NCBI GenBank assembly: GCA_949317995.1 | Contig: OX439036.1 | Location: 5,263,207-5,327,206 of the forward strand | Source of the DNA: Acholoe squamosa | Taxonomy: Eukaryota; Annelida; Polychaeta; Phyllodocida; Polynoidae | Reading direction: 5' to 3' | DNA length: 64,000 nucleotides | In this document: one piece after another, positions 44,218 to 54,054 of the stretch | Layout: each line of letters opens with the position of its first letter | How positions within the stretch are numbered: the first letter of the stretch is position 1 | Made by a program: the position numbers and the translations under genes | The notes under the pieces: model-generated | Seen by the model: only the letters and a program-made list of their open reading frames with translations | The model's database searches: none | What the model was told of the DNA's origin: nothing

Positions 44218-44325
44218 TGACGTCACAGACAAACCCATGATGTCACATACATACCGAAGACATCACGGACATATCCATGATGTCACAGACATACCCATGA
44301 CGTCACAGGCATACCCATGACATCA
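44218..44325. promoter_or_regulatory. Six CRE-like sites at exact 20-bp spacing
   Basis: TGACGTCA or a one- to two-base variant begins at 44218, 44238, 44258, 44278, 44298 and 44318. The two TGACGTCA sites (44218, 44298) are perfect palindromes. Linkers are similar (CAGACATACCCA), so the array arose as a 20-bp minisatellite. The 20-bp step is about two helical turns, which would place bound CREB/ATF dimers on one face. No exon is visible next to it. Confidence 0.55.
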
Positions 44326-44582
44326 GCTCTGTCATCTTAATAATGACCTTGTTGAGTTGAGTATTGCGGGTGGCTCCAGGTATCGGTGGCAGAGGTATCT
44401 AATTATTGAAATAGCTCTGGTCAGTCGTTGACAGGCGGAAGGAGGGACATTGACCACACACATTGAGTGGCTCCTCAATCGCCTTTCAAGTGGTCGGTCT
44501 TTTCAAAATGTCTTAAAAGGAGAGGGTGATGCAGGAGGTTGAAGAGGTTCTTGTGTGTGGGAAGGAGGCTGGAGGGGGTTAA

Positions 44583-44836
44583 CCCTTTAAGAGCCGCAGA
44601 TGCATTAATACATCATGCCCATTGGTCGTCATGATGCATGGATGTAGCCCTGGTGAGTCACTCACCAGGGCTACATCCATGCATCATGCAGATCCAAAGG
44701 GATTGATACACATACTCCGGGAGGGTCGGCATGATGCATCAATGAAGTGCTGCCGAGCAGTCTCACCATCACTTCATTGGTGCATCATGACAACCAATGG
44801 GCATGATGCATTAAGGCATCAGCGGCCCCTAAAGGG
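44583..44836. mobile_element. Cloverleaf piggyBac-like MITE, copy 17 (type copy)
   Basis: 254 bp between TTAA at 44579-44582 and 44837-44840. From left: terminal CCCTTTAAGAGCCGCAGATG and CCATTGGTCGTCATGATGCA; arm A GATGTAGCCCTGGTGAG / CTCACCAGGGCTACATC; centre GATCCAAAGGG..GGGAGGGTCGGCATGAT; arm B CAATGAAGTGCTG / TCACTTCATTG; and right terminal CATCAGCGGCCCCTAAAGGG. Each arm is an inverted repeat, and the whole is also one. Confidence 0.9.
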
Positions 44837-44840
44837 TTAA

Positions 44841-45244
44841 GGTGGTGGATTCAGCTACTGGAGTGGTAGGAATAGGGTTAGTACAGTGGCTGGGGAGTGA
44901 AAGGGTGATCAGTTAACCATTTGGGGGGGGGGTGCGTGTGTACCTATTGATGTTGCCTTATTGCTTCAGCCTCATTGGGCACCAGGAATTGGTTAACAGG
45001 GGGGGGGAGTAGCTTCAAAAGGAACGGGTTGTATCCCCTACATAGAATATAGAAAATAAGGAGGGGCGCGCCCCTTGTATACCAGTCTGAATCTGCATTA
45101 GGACAAACAGGGTGCTTTGTTCCTGGTAATACATAGTGGACTAGTAGCTTAGTATTATTGATAGGAATGAGTGTATTCATGAGACATTTATTTCAAACAT
45201 GAAGGGGCCTATTATCAGGGTGCCTTCATTCCATAGGGCCTCAA
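44841..45244. other. Unassigned sequence with G runs
   Basis: G runs at 44923-44934 and 44999-45008. No gene seen. Confidence 0.4.
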
Positions 45245-45385
45245 ATCTGGACACTCTTGAGACCAGCACTTATTTAGGCTAGTGCTTAAGATTTATTATA
45301 ATACTCCTGTAACCCTTGCGCTTATTTGAGAGCGGTGCAAGCTTATTTGAGAGCCCGGGTCTTACATAAGCCAGTACAGCAGGAA
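45245..45385. repeat. GCTTATTTGAGACC repeat, copy
   Basis: CTTGAGACCAGCACTTATTT, GCGCTTATTTGAGAGC and AAGCTTATTTGAGAGCCC occur as degenerate tandem words of about 18 bp. Confidence 0.55.
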
Positions 45386-45401
45386 GGGGTGAGTAGCTCT
45401 C

Positions 45402-45857
45402 TACCACTCTGTACATGGTGATGGTAGCACATCCAGCACCCCACCACTCCCCTGGAGGGTGTTGTTCCTATTGTAAAAAGAGCTGTGTGTATGTGCCCTC
45501 TTTTCTAAACAAGTCGTGCACTTCTTCACCTAAGTACTTGCACTCACCACATCAGTCTGAAAAGTCACCTGCCTTGTTTAAAATAGAGAGAGCTGCACTA
45601 CCAGGTACCTACTCATGTCACACGCTCTATAGTTTATTATACTGACTGACTTCTCCCAACTAGGTACCTACTCAAATCCCCCTTTTTAAGCACCATACTT
45701 GAATGACCACTTGTGAGCAACAAAAGGGACAAATTATAGCTACATGGAAAGTAAGGACTGGAAACAAGGGCATTTTTAGCCAGCTCTTCCTTTTACTATA
45801 GGAGCAACACCCTCCTGTACCACTCTGTACATGGTGATGGTAGCACATCCAGCACCC
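45402..45857. repeat. 40-bp direct repeats flanking a MITE
   Basis: TACCACTCTGTACATGGTGA plus the next 20 bp (45402-45441) is repeated at 45818-45857, directly after the MITE's right end. This is too long for an ordinary target duplication, so a tandem duplication carrying the MITE is favoured. Confidence 0.8.
45451..45816 (+). mobile_element. MITE, GGAGGGTGTTGCTCC-end family (copy 4)
   Basis: Nearly identical to 27763-28127 over its length; ends CCTGGAGGGTGTTGTTCCTA and ATAGGAGCAACACCCTCC. No coding capacity. Confidence 0.85.
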
Positions 45858-45966
45858 AACCAACCCCCTGAGGCCTCAATGTCTGGCTGCCCACTGCTCC
45901 CCAGGGTACTACCAGGGTAGCAGGAGTGCTCTGTGATTTGGAGCCATTACGACCTCAACAGATCCA

Positions 45967-46322
45967 GGAGAGTGTTGCTCCTATTGAAAAAAGGTAGTAC
46001 TGGCTAAAAAGGCCCTCATTCCCAGTACTTTCCTTTTCATGAAGCTATAATCTGTCTCTTGTGTTGCTCACAAGTGGTCATTCAAGTATGGTGCTAAAAA
46101 AGTGGGATTTGGTTAGGTACCTAGTCAGTCAGTATAATATACTATAGAGTGTGTGACATGAGTAGGTACCTGATAGTGCAGCTCTCTCTTTTTTAAACAA
46201 GGCGGGTGACGTTTCAGATTATGTGGTGAGTGCAAGACGAATGGTGAATGAAGAGCATGACCTTTTTTGAAAAGAGGGTACCTACTGAGAGCTCATTTTA
46301 GTATGGGAGCAACACCCTCCTG
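45967..46322 (-). mobile_element. MITE, GGAGGGTGTTGCTCC-end family (copy 5, inverted)
   Basis: Opposite orientation to the copy 150 bp away: CAGGAGAGTGTTGCTCCTAT at left, GGGAGCAACACCCTCCTG at right, internal CATGAGTAGGTACCTG and ACAAGTGGTCATTCAAG. Confidence 0.8.
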
Positions 46323-46384
46323 AAGTCACAGAGGAGGGTGGGAGTGGCGGCAGGGGTGAGGGCATAGAGTAAAGTAATGTCAAT

Positions 46385-46600
46385 TGACAAAAACCGATCC
46401 AATTTCAATAGGATTTTTATCGGTGTTGAGGAAATAATGAGTAGAATTTTAATTTTCTTTTGGTGGATTTAATATGTTTTTCCCCACAAAGCAGACAAAA
46501 TTAATTCTTTTAAATTTGACTGGAACTGGGCTTAAATACATCGGAAAGATGACCGAATTTGCTTCCTATTCAAAAATGCGAATGAATCGGCTTCAGTGGC
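46385..46600. mobile_element. MITE with ACCGAAGCCGATT-like ends (copy 2)
   Basis: TCCAATTTCAATAGGATTTT, TTTGACTGGAACTGGGC, AATACATCGGAAAGA and GAATCGGCTTCAGTGG match 40145-40375 in order. Confidence 0.55.
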
Positions 46601-46987
46601 ATCAAAACATAAGAGGTCCTATAAATTAGGTAATGATTGGTCCATCTGGCTACTGCACATGTGGGGACCGACTTTGAGAGTTTGAGAGAAAATACTGCAA
46701 TGGTCCGAAAACGCACCAGGGTAGGTTTCAAATAGGCTCAACCTATGGTCCCAAGTGAAAACCGGCACTTATTCAAGCAATAAATTCTGGCTTAAACCGT
46801 ACAGCATTTGCGAATTTGAGAATACTCTGTACTCCTTTTGCTTGTATGTGAACTGGGATGTACATTTCAAGATACATCTTTAGAATACACTCAGGTGAAA
46901 CCTTTAGCCTGAAACGTCATCTTACTACATGGGCACAGCCCTGTGATCAGTTGTCACGGGCCTGCAGCCTGCAGCACTGATGAAATT

Positions 46988-47106
46988 CCAGGAGGCCATT
47001 GTGAAACAATTTGGTATTGCTTATGTCGGAGTTGCTATTCCTAAAACGGAGCTACAGTCAGAACTCGTTCCAATTCTTTTCAGAACAGCCTCCTGGCTTA
47101 ACACTA
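46988..47106. mobile_element. Small MITE with CCAGGAGGCC ends
   Basis: About 119 bp; ends CCAGGAGGCCATTGTGAAA and, inverted, CCAGGAGGCTGTTCTGAAAA. Related in its ends to 39051-39292. Confidence 0.65.
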
Positions 47107-47309
47107 TGTGATTTTTTTGTCAGTTGAGAAGCTTCTAAGGATACTGTTCCTACACCATCCGTCAGTAACTGATGGATGTCAGTCGGCCGTTAGTTTATTT
47201 TGGTTTTGTATTCAAACAATTACAGTCACGTCACCATTCTGGGCCGTCAACACAATGAAGTCTCTCAATTGACAAAAAAAATCGTTAAGCCCGGAAATTT
47301 GTCAGCAGT

Positions 47310-47425
47310 CTATACAAAAAGTTTTTCCCCCCACAGGCCATTCGGTCCTGCAGATCTTATTGCTCTGCAGGCCGAGACTGATTTTGGCAGGACCGGATTC
47401 CTCAAGATCATATATGTCAACTCAC
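47310..47425. repeat. Dispersed hairpin repeat, pair with 31.55 kb
   Basis: CATTCGGTCCTGCAGATC and TTTTGGCAGGACCGGATTC hold the inverted words CGGTCCTGC / GCAGGACCG; same order of landmarks as 31552-31680. Confidence 0.6.
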
Positions 47426-48151
47426 TCAAACCTTAATAATGTTCTGATTTGCAAGCAATACAGCTTTGTACAATTCAAATTAAAAAAGAAAAAAAAAACA
47501 ACCAGTAAACTCATGTACACTAATTGACCCTTTACTTCCCACAAATGTTTCTGAGTTAACATCTAATTATGGTAGAATTATTACAAATCCTGTTAAAGAC
47601 CACTAATTGGATTGAGTAACTACAGTCCCATGACCTTGCTAGATGACTTGGACTGTGAAGTAATTAGTACTCAGCATTCTGCAGGGTGATATATAACCAG
47701 GGGGTTAATTCATAATTTGAAAAGAATGTTCTATCATTGAAATCATCAGGTTGGCATGGTCGTTTCATGCTGCAAATGATACTTTCATTGTAACGGAAAT
47801 CTTTCCCGAACATTGTTTACAACTTCCATAGAAAAAAAAATACAGTACGTTTTGAATATCATCAAAATGATCAAGTGTATTTTTTCCTTGATACCTAGTC
47901 GTTTTCAAATAAAATTTATACCTCATAATTCTCTAACTTATGAATCTCCGTCCAGATGATGTTGTGTTATAACCTTAGTTTATTTTTTATTAGTTAGCAC
48001 CGTATTGGCTGTGATTTCTAAATATAGTCTATTGAAGTAGAACCGCTTGTACAAGCCACACCCTGACTTTAGGAAGACTCTGTAAGCCGCAGTAGCATAG
48101 AGTTCACATTATCTATAAGATGTTTGTATATGTGCACTGATAGAATTTCTT
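47426..48151. other. Unassigned AT-rich sequence
   Basis: No recognised feature. Confidence 0.4.
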
Positions 48152-48185
48152 ACTCATTTCAGTCTGGATCCAGACTGAAATGAGT
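48152..48185. repeat. 34-bp perfect palindrome
   Basis: Half-site ACTCATTTCAGTCTGGA followed by its exact inverse, centred on GGATCC with no loop. Single occurrence. Confidence 0.95.
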
Positions 48186-48361
48186 ATAATTTGAGACTCA
48201 GCCTGATCCTAGGATGATACTCAAGTGAGTAAGACTTTTTTTCAGAGTACAATGGCAGAAGCATTGCTGTTGCTGTGCAGGTGTATACTCTAGTGACCAA
48301 TTTAGGCTCACAGGCCCTCATGAATTTCAATACACCTGTACTGGAGACCCTCACTTGAGAC

Positions 48362-48597
48362 ACCTAAGATTAATTTCAATACCGCTGTTCCTCTGGCTCT
48401 CGTATTCCTCATCCAAACGTTGCCAGAGATCTGAGGTTATTTTCACAAAGATCCCTTGTCCATTTGTGTACCACCATACTGCCAACTGAGGCTTCCTGTA
48501 AAAGCTAAACTGGTAAGTGCTTCCCAATAACAATGGCCCACTGGTAAGTTTTACAAGGACCCCTGGTAGATTCAACAGCTATTTTTGACAGTGCAGA
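48362..48597. mobile_element. MITE with CACTGTCAAAA ends (copy 3)
   Basis: The body GTTGCCAGAGATCTGAGG, CCATTTGTGTACCACC and CCCCTGGTAGATTCAACAGC and the right end TATTTTTGACAGTG match the other two copies; the left end is worn. Confidence 0.65.
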
Positions 48598-48957
48598 TTA
48601 TCTTGTCTAAAAATCTGGGTGCGTTTTACGATTATATTGTGGTGGCATACACTTAATGTGCTCTAAACTAGTCAAAATCAGGCACAAGGTGGATTCTTGT
48701 CATAGTATCAGTTTATAGTAATCACAATGTGCCCTTTATATATATATGGGCATTTAGAGTTTAGCTCAAGTTGAATACAAGAGCCCCATAGGTTTAACCA
48801 AGAACCTTTGTATCACACTCCCCAGTGTGATAACCCTCCCCTGTAACACACTGCCAGGGAAAACATCCAAAATGGTTAAATAACTGATGATGAAATCATT
48901 TCTAATGCCAAGTAAATGGAATTTTGAACATGTCTGACTAGATTATTTTTAAATAAA
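48598..48957. other. Unassigned sequence, no gene seen
   Basis: No recognised feature. Confidence 0.4.
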
Positions 48958-49056
48958 TACAAAGGTGCACGCGAATTGGTCAGCACTGATGATTATCTCA
49001 CTCGGCTTCGACTCATCTGATAACCCTCAGTGCTAACCAATTTTCGTGCACCTTTG
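48958..49056. repeat. 95-bp hairpin
   Basis: Arms CAAAGGTGCACGCGAATTGG and CCAATTTTCGTGCACCTTTG, continuing to AGCACTGA / TCAGTGCT, around a loop with CACTCGGCTTCGACTCATC. Confidence 0.85.
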
Positions 49057-49382
49057 TCTATATAGCAATTAGCATGACAGTTTACTATGTGAATACCTTA
49101 GGTAGCTGAGCCATATACATACTCTGTGGTTCTAGGTATATATATAAGCCCCAATATGGCTGACCCTGGGTGGGTGGCACACATGTCGTGACTGTGTACA
49201 CATGTGTGTGTCAGAGTGTTATATAACGCGGGTACACAGAGCCAAGGGACAGAAGTGCTGCACTGAGAGCTATATCAATATGCCATGAACTGATGATGGG
49301 CGCCATGAATAAGTGTCGCCCCATGTTAGACTGCTATATAGAGACAGACCCAATATTAATCTGCATATGGGCTGCTAGCGCC
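49057..49382. other. Unassigned sequence, no gene seen
   Basis: No recognised feature. Confidence 0.4.
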
Positions 49383-49610
49383 GGGGCACATCATGCCCGT
49401 TGGCCGTCACGATGCACCAATGAAGTGCTGGTGAGACTGCTTGCCATCACCTCATTGGAGCATCATGTCGACTCACTAGGATTGCATCAACCCCTTACAG
49501 ATGGCATGATGCATGAATGTAGCCCTAGCGAGTTACTCACCAGGGCTACATTCATGCATCATTCTGACCTGCATCATTGATGTAAGAATGTATCAACAGC
49601 CGTCTTAAAG
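49383..49610. mobile_element. Cloverleaf piggyBac-like MITE, copy 18
   Basis: Arm B at left (CAATGAAGTGCTGGTGAG / CTTGCCATCACCTCATTG), centre CATGTCGACTCACTAGG, arm A at right (GAATGTAGCCCTAGCGAG / CTCACCAGGGCTACATTC). The arm order is reversed relative to copy 17. Confidence 0.8.
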
Positions 49611-49923
49611 GTTATTCTGCATATGGACTGTATAGTGCACAGACCTGAAACACAGATCTCAGGTACTCTCCACCAACCCAGGGATCATGTATGGCAGAGG
49701 GGAGCAATGGATAGCCTATCTAATATTTAATTGTCATTCACACATATAAGTGCTCCCCCTTGGCTCTCAATATAGACTTGCGCCATAGGCCTATATATGT
49801 GTAATACTGGACTAGATATGTGCATATATAATAATGGAATATGTGCATCTTTATAGCTCCATGAATGACTGATATATGTTACGTTATATCAGTGCATATA
49901 TAGATGACAATCAGCTAAAATAA

Positions 49924-50168
49924 CCATTTAAAGGCTGCTGATGTATTGATGTGTCATGCACATTGGTCGCCATGATACAATAATACAGCCCTGGGGAGTT
50001 ACTTGCCAGGGCTGTATTTATGCATCATTTATAACGACCCTTCATGGTGGATACTGTCCCGGAGGGTCGGCATGATGTTCCAATGAAGTGCTCGCGAGTA
50101 GACTTCATTGGTGCTTCTTGACGAGTAATTGCCGTGATGCATAAATGTATCGGCGACCCTTAAAGGGT
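49924..50168. mobile_element. Cloverleaf piggyBac-like MITE, copy 19
   Basis: Ends CATTTAAAGGCTGCTGATG and CGGCGACCCTTAAAGGGTT; arm A at left (TACAGCCCTGG / CCAGGGCTGTA), centre CGACCCTTCATGG..CCGGAGGGTCGGC, arm B remnant at right. Confidence 0.8.
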
Positions 50169-50326
50169 TGACTGATGATTGACAGTCCACTGTGTACCTA
50201 TATTCTGATGTTCGGTGTAAAGTTGATGTGGTTTTAATGCCCACTTTTCTATAATGTAAATGGTATATATGTGGGAACAGCCATCATGAATCACTTCCCG
50301 CTAGATTAATTCTGCAAAAATGCCTT

Positions 50327-50892
50327 TCACCTTTCAAGGGTTGATGATGTGTGAGCATGTCATGACCATTGATTGCCATGACGCACGCCATGATAAGTAA
50401 CTTGCCATGGATGCATTCAGCCATCATGCCAATCACCATGGATGCATTCAGCCATCATGCCAATCACCATGGATGCATTCAGCCATCATGCCAATCGCCA
50501 TGGATGCATTCAGCCATCATAACATTCACCATGGATGCATTCAGCCATCATGCCAATCACCATGGATGTATTCAGCCATCATGCCAATCACCATGGATGC
50601 ATTCAGCCATCATAACATTCACCATGGATGCATTCAGCCATCATGCCAATCACCATGGATGCATTCAGCCATCATGCCAATCACCATGGATGCATTCAGC
50701 CATCATGCCAATCACCATGGATGCATTCAACCATCATGCCGACCCTATAGGGTTGAGACACTCCCATGGGGGCTCTATGATACTCCAATGAAGTGCTGGT
50801 GAGCAGTTTTGCCGGCACTTCATTGGTGCATGATACCGATCATACCGGGCCACAATGTACTCCTGCATCAGTGCTCCTTGAAGGGCTAGTCT
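50327..50892. mobile_element. Cloverleaf MITE, copy 20, expanded by a 31-bp array
   Basis: The left end CACCTTTCAAGGGTTGATG and the right end ATCAGTGCTCCTTGAAGGG bracket an element about 300 bp longer than normal. Arm B (CAATGAAGTGCTGG / CCGGCACTTCATTGGTG) is intact near 50786-50828. Confidence 0.75.
50405..50745. repeat. 31-bp tandem array, 11 units, inside a MITE
   Basis: CCATGGATGCATTCAGCCAT plus CATGCCAATCA repeats with CCATGG at 50405, 50436 and so on to 50715 (ten exact 31-bp steps). Unit words match the arm-to-centre part of the MITE (ATGCATTCA, ATCATGCC). Confidence 0.95.
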
Positions 50893-51780
50893 CAATACCA
50901 TGTGGGCATTGTAAGGGCAAAATGGTAGTAAGGCCACTCTACAGCAACACCGTCCTTTTTTTTGTTTTATTTTTAAACAACTGATATAAGAATAAATATT
51001 TGTTTATCATAATTATTGAAAATAACTCTCAGAATACAGTGCACACTTTCTATAATCATGTATAAATTACAGACGTATTGAATGATACTCTAGTATGTCA
51101 TACATCAACAATGACTTCGTTTTGTTGTGAATAAAATACTTAACCCTGTCGTTACTACAGACAGGAAGTCAAAAATTTGTGTATTAGATTACCATGGTAA
51201 CTAGATTTATGTCTCTATTTCTATTCATGATATTACTACAGGCGTAGAACAGCCAATGTAGTCTTCCTCTAAGATAACATATTATATTTCCTTGAAACAA
51301 GAAATTTCATTTTGGGTTAAAAAAACATGTCTTTCATTATTCATAATGTTGATTTATGCTGGAATCCTAAAGGGCGAAAACATGTTATTCTGCACAATTA
51401 TAGTGAGACATGCCGAGGAGGGTCTTGGATTTTATCATGCCCATGCAAAAATTCTTCTCGCCTCCACCCTTCGGAATACTTTCCGTTCCCCCTTTTGCTC
51501 TATAGTAATACATAGGATCTTTTTTTTTTACTAAAGGGAAGTGACATTTCTGTCCCCTGCAATCCAGCAACCCCCACGCCTGTTCATAGAAAATGGCCAC
51601 TCCTTAATTTGCCTATTAGGTTGCTAGCATGCCCTCAGTGCTTTACACCTGGAACCCTGCCTAACGAGACCATGTCGCATGTTAACAAATCATGGCGGCA
51701 TGTCGACCCACCATTATGGTTCACAAACAGCTGTAGATTATCCCACCATGTATCCGCACCGCTATCATAACCCTTTACAC
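50893..51780. other. Unassigned AT-rich sequence
   Basis: No recognised feature. Confidence 0.4.
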
Positions 51781-51784
51781 TTAA

Positions 51785-52597
51785 TGCTTTAAGGGCCGCT
51801 GATGCATTGATGCATCCTTCCTATTCGTTATCATGATGCATGAATGCATCCCTGCTGACTACTCACCAGGGCTGCATTCATACATCAAACAGATCCTACT
51901 AGGCTAGCTACTCCACTATGCTGAACTATGGACATGACATACTCCAGCATTTTCAGCCCTTAAATATTTAAAATGGAGCTTTAATACATTGAGCCAAATG
52001 CTGCCATGATGCATGAATGCAGCCATGGTAACTCCACTTTCCAGGGCTGCATTCATGCTGACCCTAAAGGGCTGATACACTCCCAGAGGGTCATCATGAT
52101 ACACCAATGAACCAGCACTGCATTGGTGCATCATGCTTTACCAGCACTGCATTGGTGCATCATGATGTACCAGCACTGCATTGGTGCATCATGATGTACC
52201 AGCACTGCATTGGTGCATCATGCTTTACCAGCACTGCATCGGTGCATCATGATGTACCAGCACTGCATTGGTGCATCATGCTTTACCAGCACTGCATCGG
52301 TGCATCATGATGTACCAGCACTGCATTGGTGCATCATGCTTTACTAGCACTGCATCGGTGCATCATGACGTACCAGTACTGCATTGGTGCATCATGATGT
52401 ACCAGCACTGCATTGGTGCATCATGATGTACCGGCACTGGATTGGTGCATCATGCTGACCCTATAGGGCTGATACACTCTCATAGGTCATCATGATGCAC
52501 CCCCAATCATATGCTGCTCCTAGCAATCCCTTTATTCATGTGTCATGGCGGCCAACTGATGCGTTCTTGTGGGTACCATACAGGCTGCAAAGGGTTG
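51785..52597. mobile_element. Cloverleaf MITE, copy 21, expanded by a 29-bp array
   Basis: TTAA at 51781-51784, then GCTTTAAGGGCCGCTGATGC. Two arm-A-like pairs are present (near 51845-51885 and 52010-52055), so this may be two nested or fused copies. The right side (CATCATGCTGACCCTATAGG, then CAGGCTGCAAAGGGTTGATG) follows the array. Confidence 0.65.
52111..52458. repeat. 29-bp tandem array, 12 units, inside a MITE
   Basis: ACCAGCACTGCATTGGTGCA followed by TCATGATGT repeats at 52111, 52140, 52169 and so on to 52430, an exact 29-bp step. The unit is the outer arm-B segment of the MITE (CCAGCACTTCATTGGTGCAT). Variants such as GCATCGG and GCTTTAC alternate, suggesting unit-pair duplication. Confidence 0.95.
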
Positions 52598-53858
52598 ATG
52601 CCAACCCAGCACGCATTGGCATAATATGGTTCTGACATCTTATGTCATGCAAAACTCTGGTTTAACAAGGAATTTATTGAATGCTTATCACGTAATTAGT
52701 GGTCTGACCACATATACCTGACCCGCAATCTATGGGACAACAATATTAAATTTCCTGCATTTGTGATGCCACTGTCATTGAACCGGAAGTGCCTTGTTTC
52801 GTGGATTGTGCACATACTCATGTGCATGCCCATGGAGGGAGTGCGTGACTGGTTGCGTGACGACTTGACATTTCCATGCCATCTGTATGGCACTTTTGGT
52901 ATGACTTGGGGGGGGGTGTAGTCTTAGTATGTTAAGAAATAATCCCTAGCTCTACCTTTTACACTCCCAAAGGTCTACAATTTAAATGTTGTTGTTATAA
53001 TTATTAGCATGTCATGCCTATAGGTGAGTATGATTCATCAATGAATTGTTGGACCCAGTGAGCTTTTCCTCCAGCACTCCTTATGTGTGTTATTAGTGTT
53101 TATCTCACGATTCTGGGCCCACAGTGCCGTTTTGGTCATAACCCCGTGCAGTTATCGGGGTATAACCGCATTCTCAGAGTCCACTTTTTTTTCTAAGACC
53201 ATCCTGCTTAGAACCTGGACATGTTAATAAATTGGAGAAGGATACAAAGTCACCCTCGCCATACATTTTCCAGTTAGAACTGTTTCAGGTTCAATGGGGA
53301 ATAGATCCCTGGCCACTGTGGCAGGAGGCGAGCTCGCTGTCAACTATACCAAGCCGACCGGTGATACAAATCAATGTACAATGAGTATTTGAAAAAATTT
53401 TCCCGCATACCTTATATTCACATACCTCGTCAGCCTAGAATCCATGGAAACTGGTGGAGTTATTAACAGGGAAACATCCTAACATATCCTAGATGATCAT
53501 GCCATGCCGAATTTCTCCATTTTCTTTGAAATAAATAAGAATCCAATGATTTTTCATATCGATACGTGTCTGCACCCGCCCCGTCCTTGTTTGATGCATC
53601 TCTGACCTAGTTCTTACATCCAGGCACCTACCCGCTTCATAAACAAGATGCAATGGCCGTGTACCAGGCCATGTGCGTTGGATCGCTATGGAAAATCAAT
53701 GGATTCTTATTTATCTTTAATAAAATGGATACAAAATGTAGGCGAACACCAACAAGAGATCGTATATTTGGTGGCGCTAGAATAACAGGGCTTGACACGC
53801 TTGGATTATACCCGAAAAGTGTGTGTAAAGGTGGTGGTATGTCGGGCAGGGTTACAAC
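52598..53858. other. Unassigned sequence, no gene seen
   Basis: A G run at 52908-52917 and a small inverted repeat ATAACCCCGTG / CGGGGTATAAC near 53139-53166. No gene recognised upstream of the candidate exon. Confidence 0.35.
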
Positions 53859-53939
53859 ATGGCCACGACGGCTTGGCAAACCGAGCGGATCACATGCACT
53901 TACAAAATGTCTTCTCATGGATTAATTCTGGGTTATAAG
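53859..53939 (+). CDS. Candidate first coding exon, 27 codons, gene unknown
   Basis: The ATG at 53859 has a strong start context (AACATGGCC). The frame encodes MATTAWQTERITCTYK and eleven more residues, ending GLILGYK exactly at AAG before the donor GTAAGA at 53940 (phase 0). Upstream in frame there is a stop 12 codons earlier, consistent with a 5' UTR. The surrounding 300 bp are free of recognised repeats. No signal peptide or known motif is visible. Longer open frames on both strands overlap it and lack splice signals, so this reading is tentative. Confidence 0.3.
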
Positions 53940-53981
53940 GTAAGAAATTAATACATAATGTATGAATAAGTGTGATAAACG

Positions 53982-54054
53982 CATTAATGCATTGATATTA
54001 GCTTGAAATATTTCAAGCAAACCTCACCGAGTCCTCCAATATCAATGCATTAAT
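53982..54054. repeat. Hairpin with an internal 18-bp palindrome
   Basis: ATTAATGCATTGATATT and AATATCAATGCATTAAT are exact inverses; between them GCTTGAAATATTTCAAGC (54001-54018) is a perfect palindrome. Confidence 0.85.

Noticed and set aside
44583-44836. Functional giant tRNA or structured RNA gene
   Set aside because: TTAA duplications, inverted termini and about 25 dispersed copies show a transposon; the cloverleaf outline alone is no evidence for an RNA gene.
50405-50745. CRISPR-like array
   Set aside because: Units are directly contiguous with no unique spacers, and the context is a eukaryotic MITE.
50369-50802. Overlapping 131- and 140-codon open frames with repeated HHANHHGCIQP-type peptide
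   Set aside because: Translation of the 31-bp array in two frames; no non-repeat coding sequence.
52107-52310. 67-codon open frame with repeated HHDVPALHWC-type peptide
   Set aside because: Translation of the 29-bp array.
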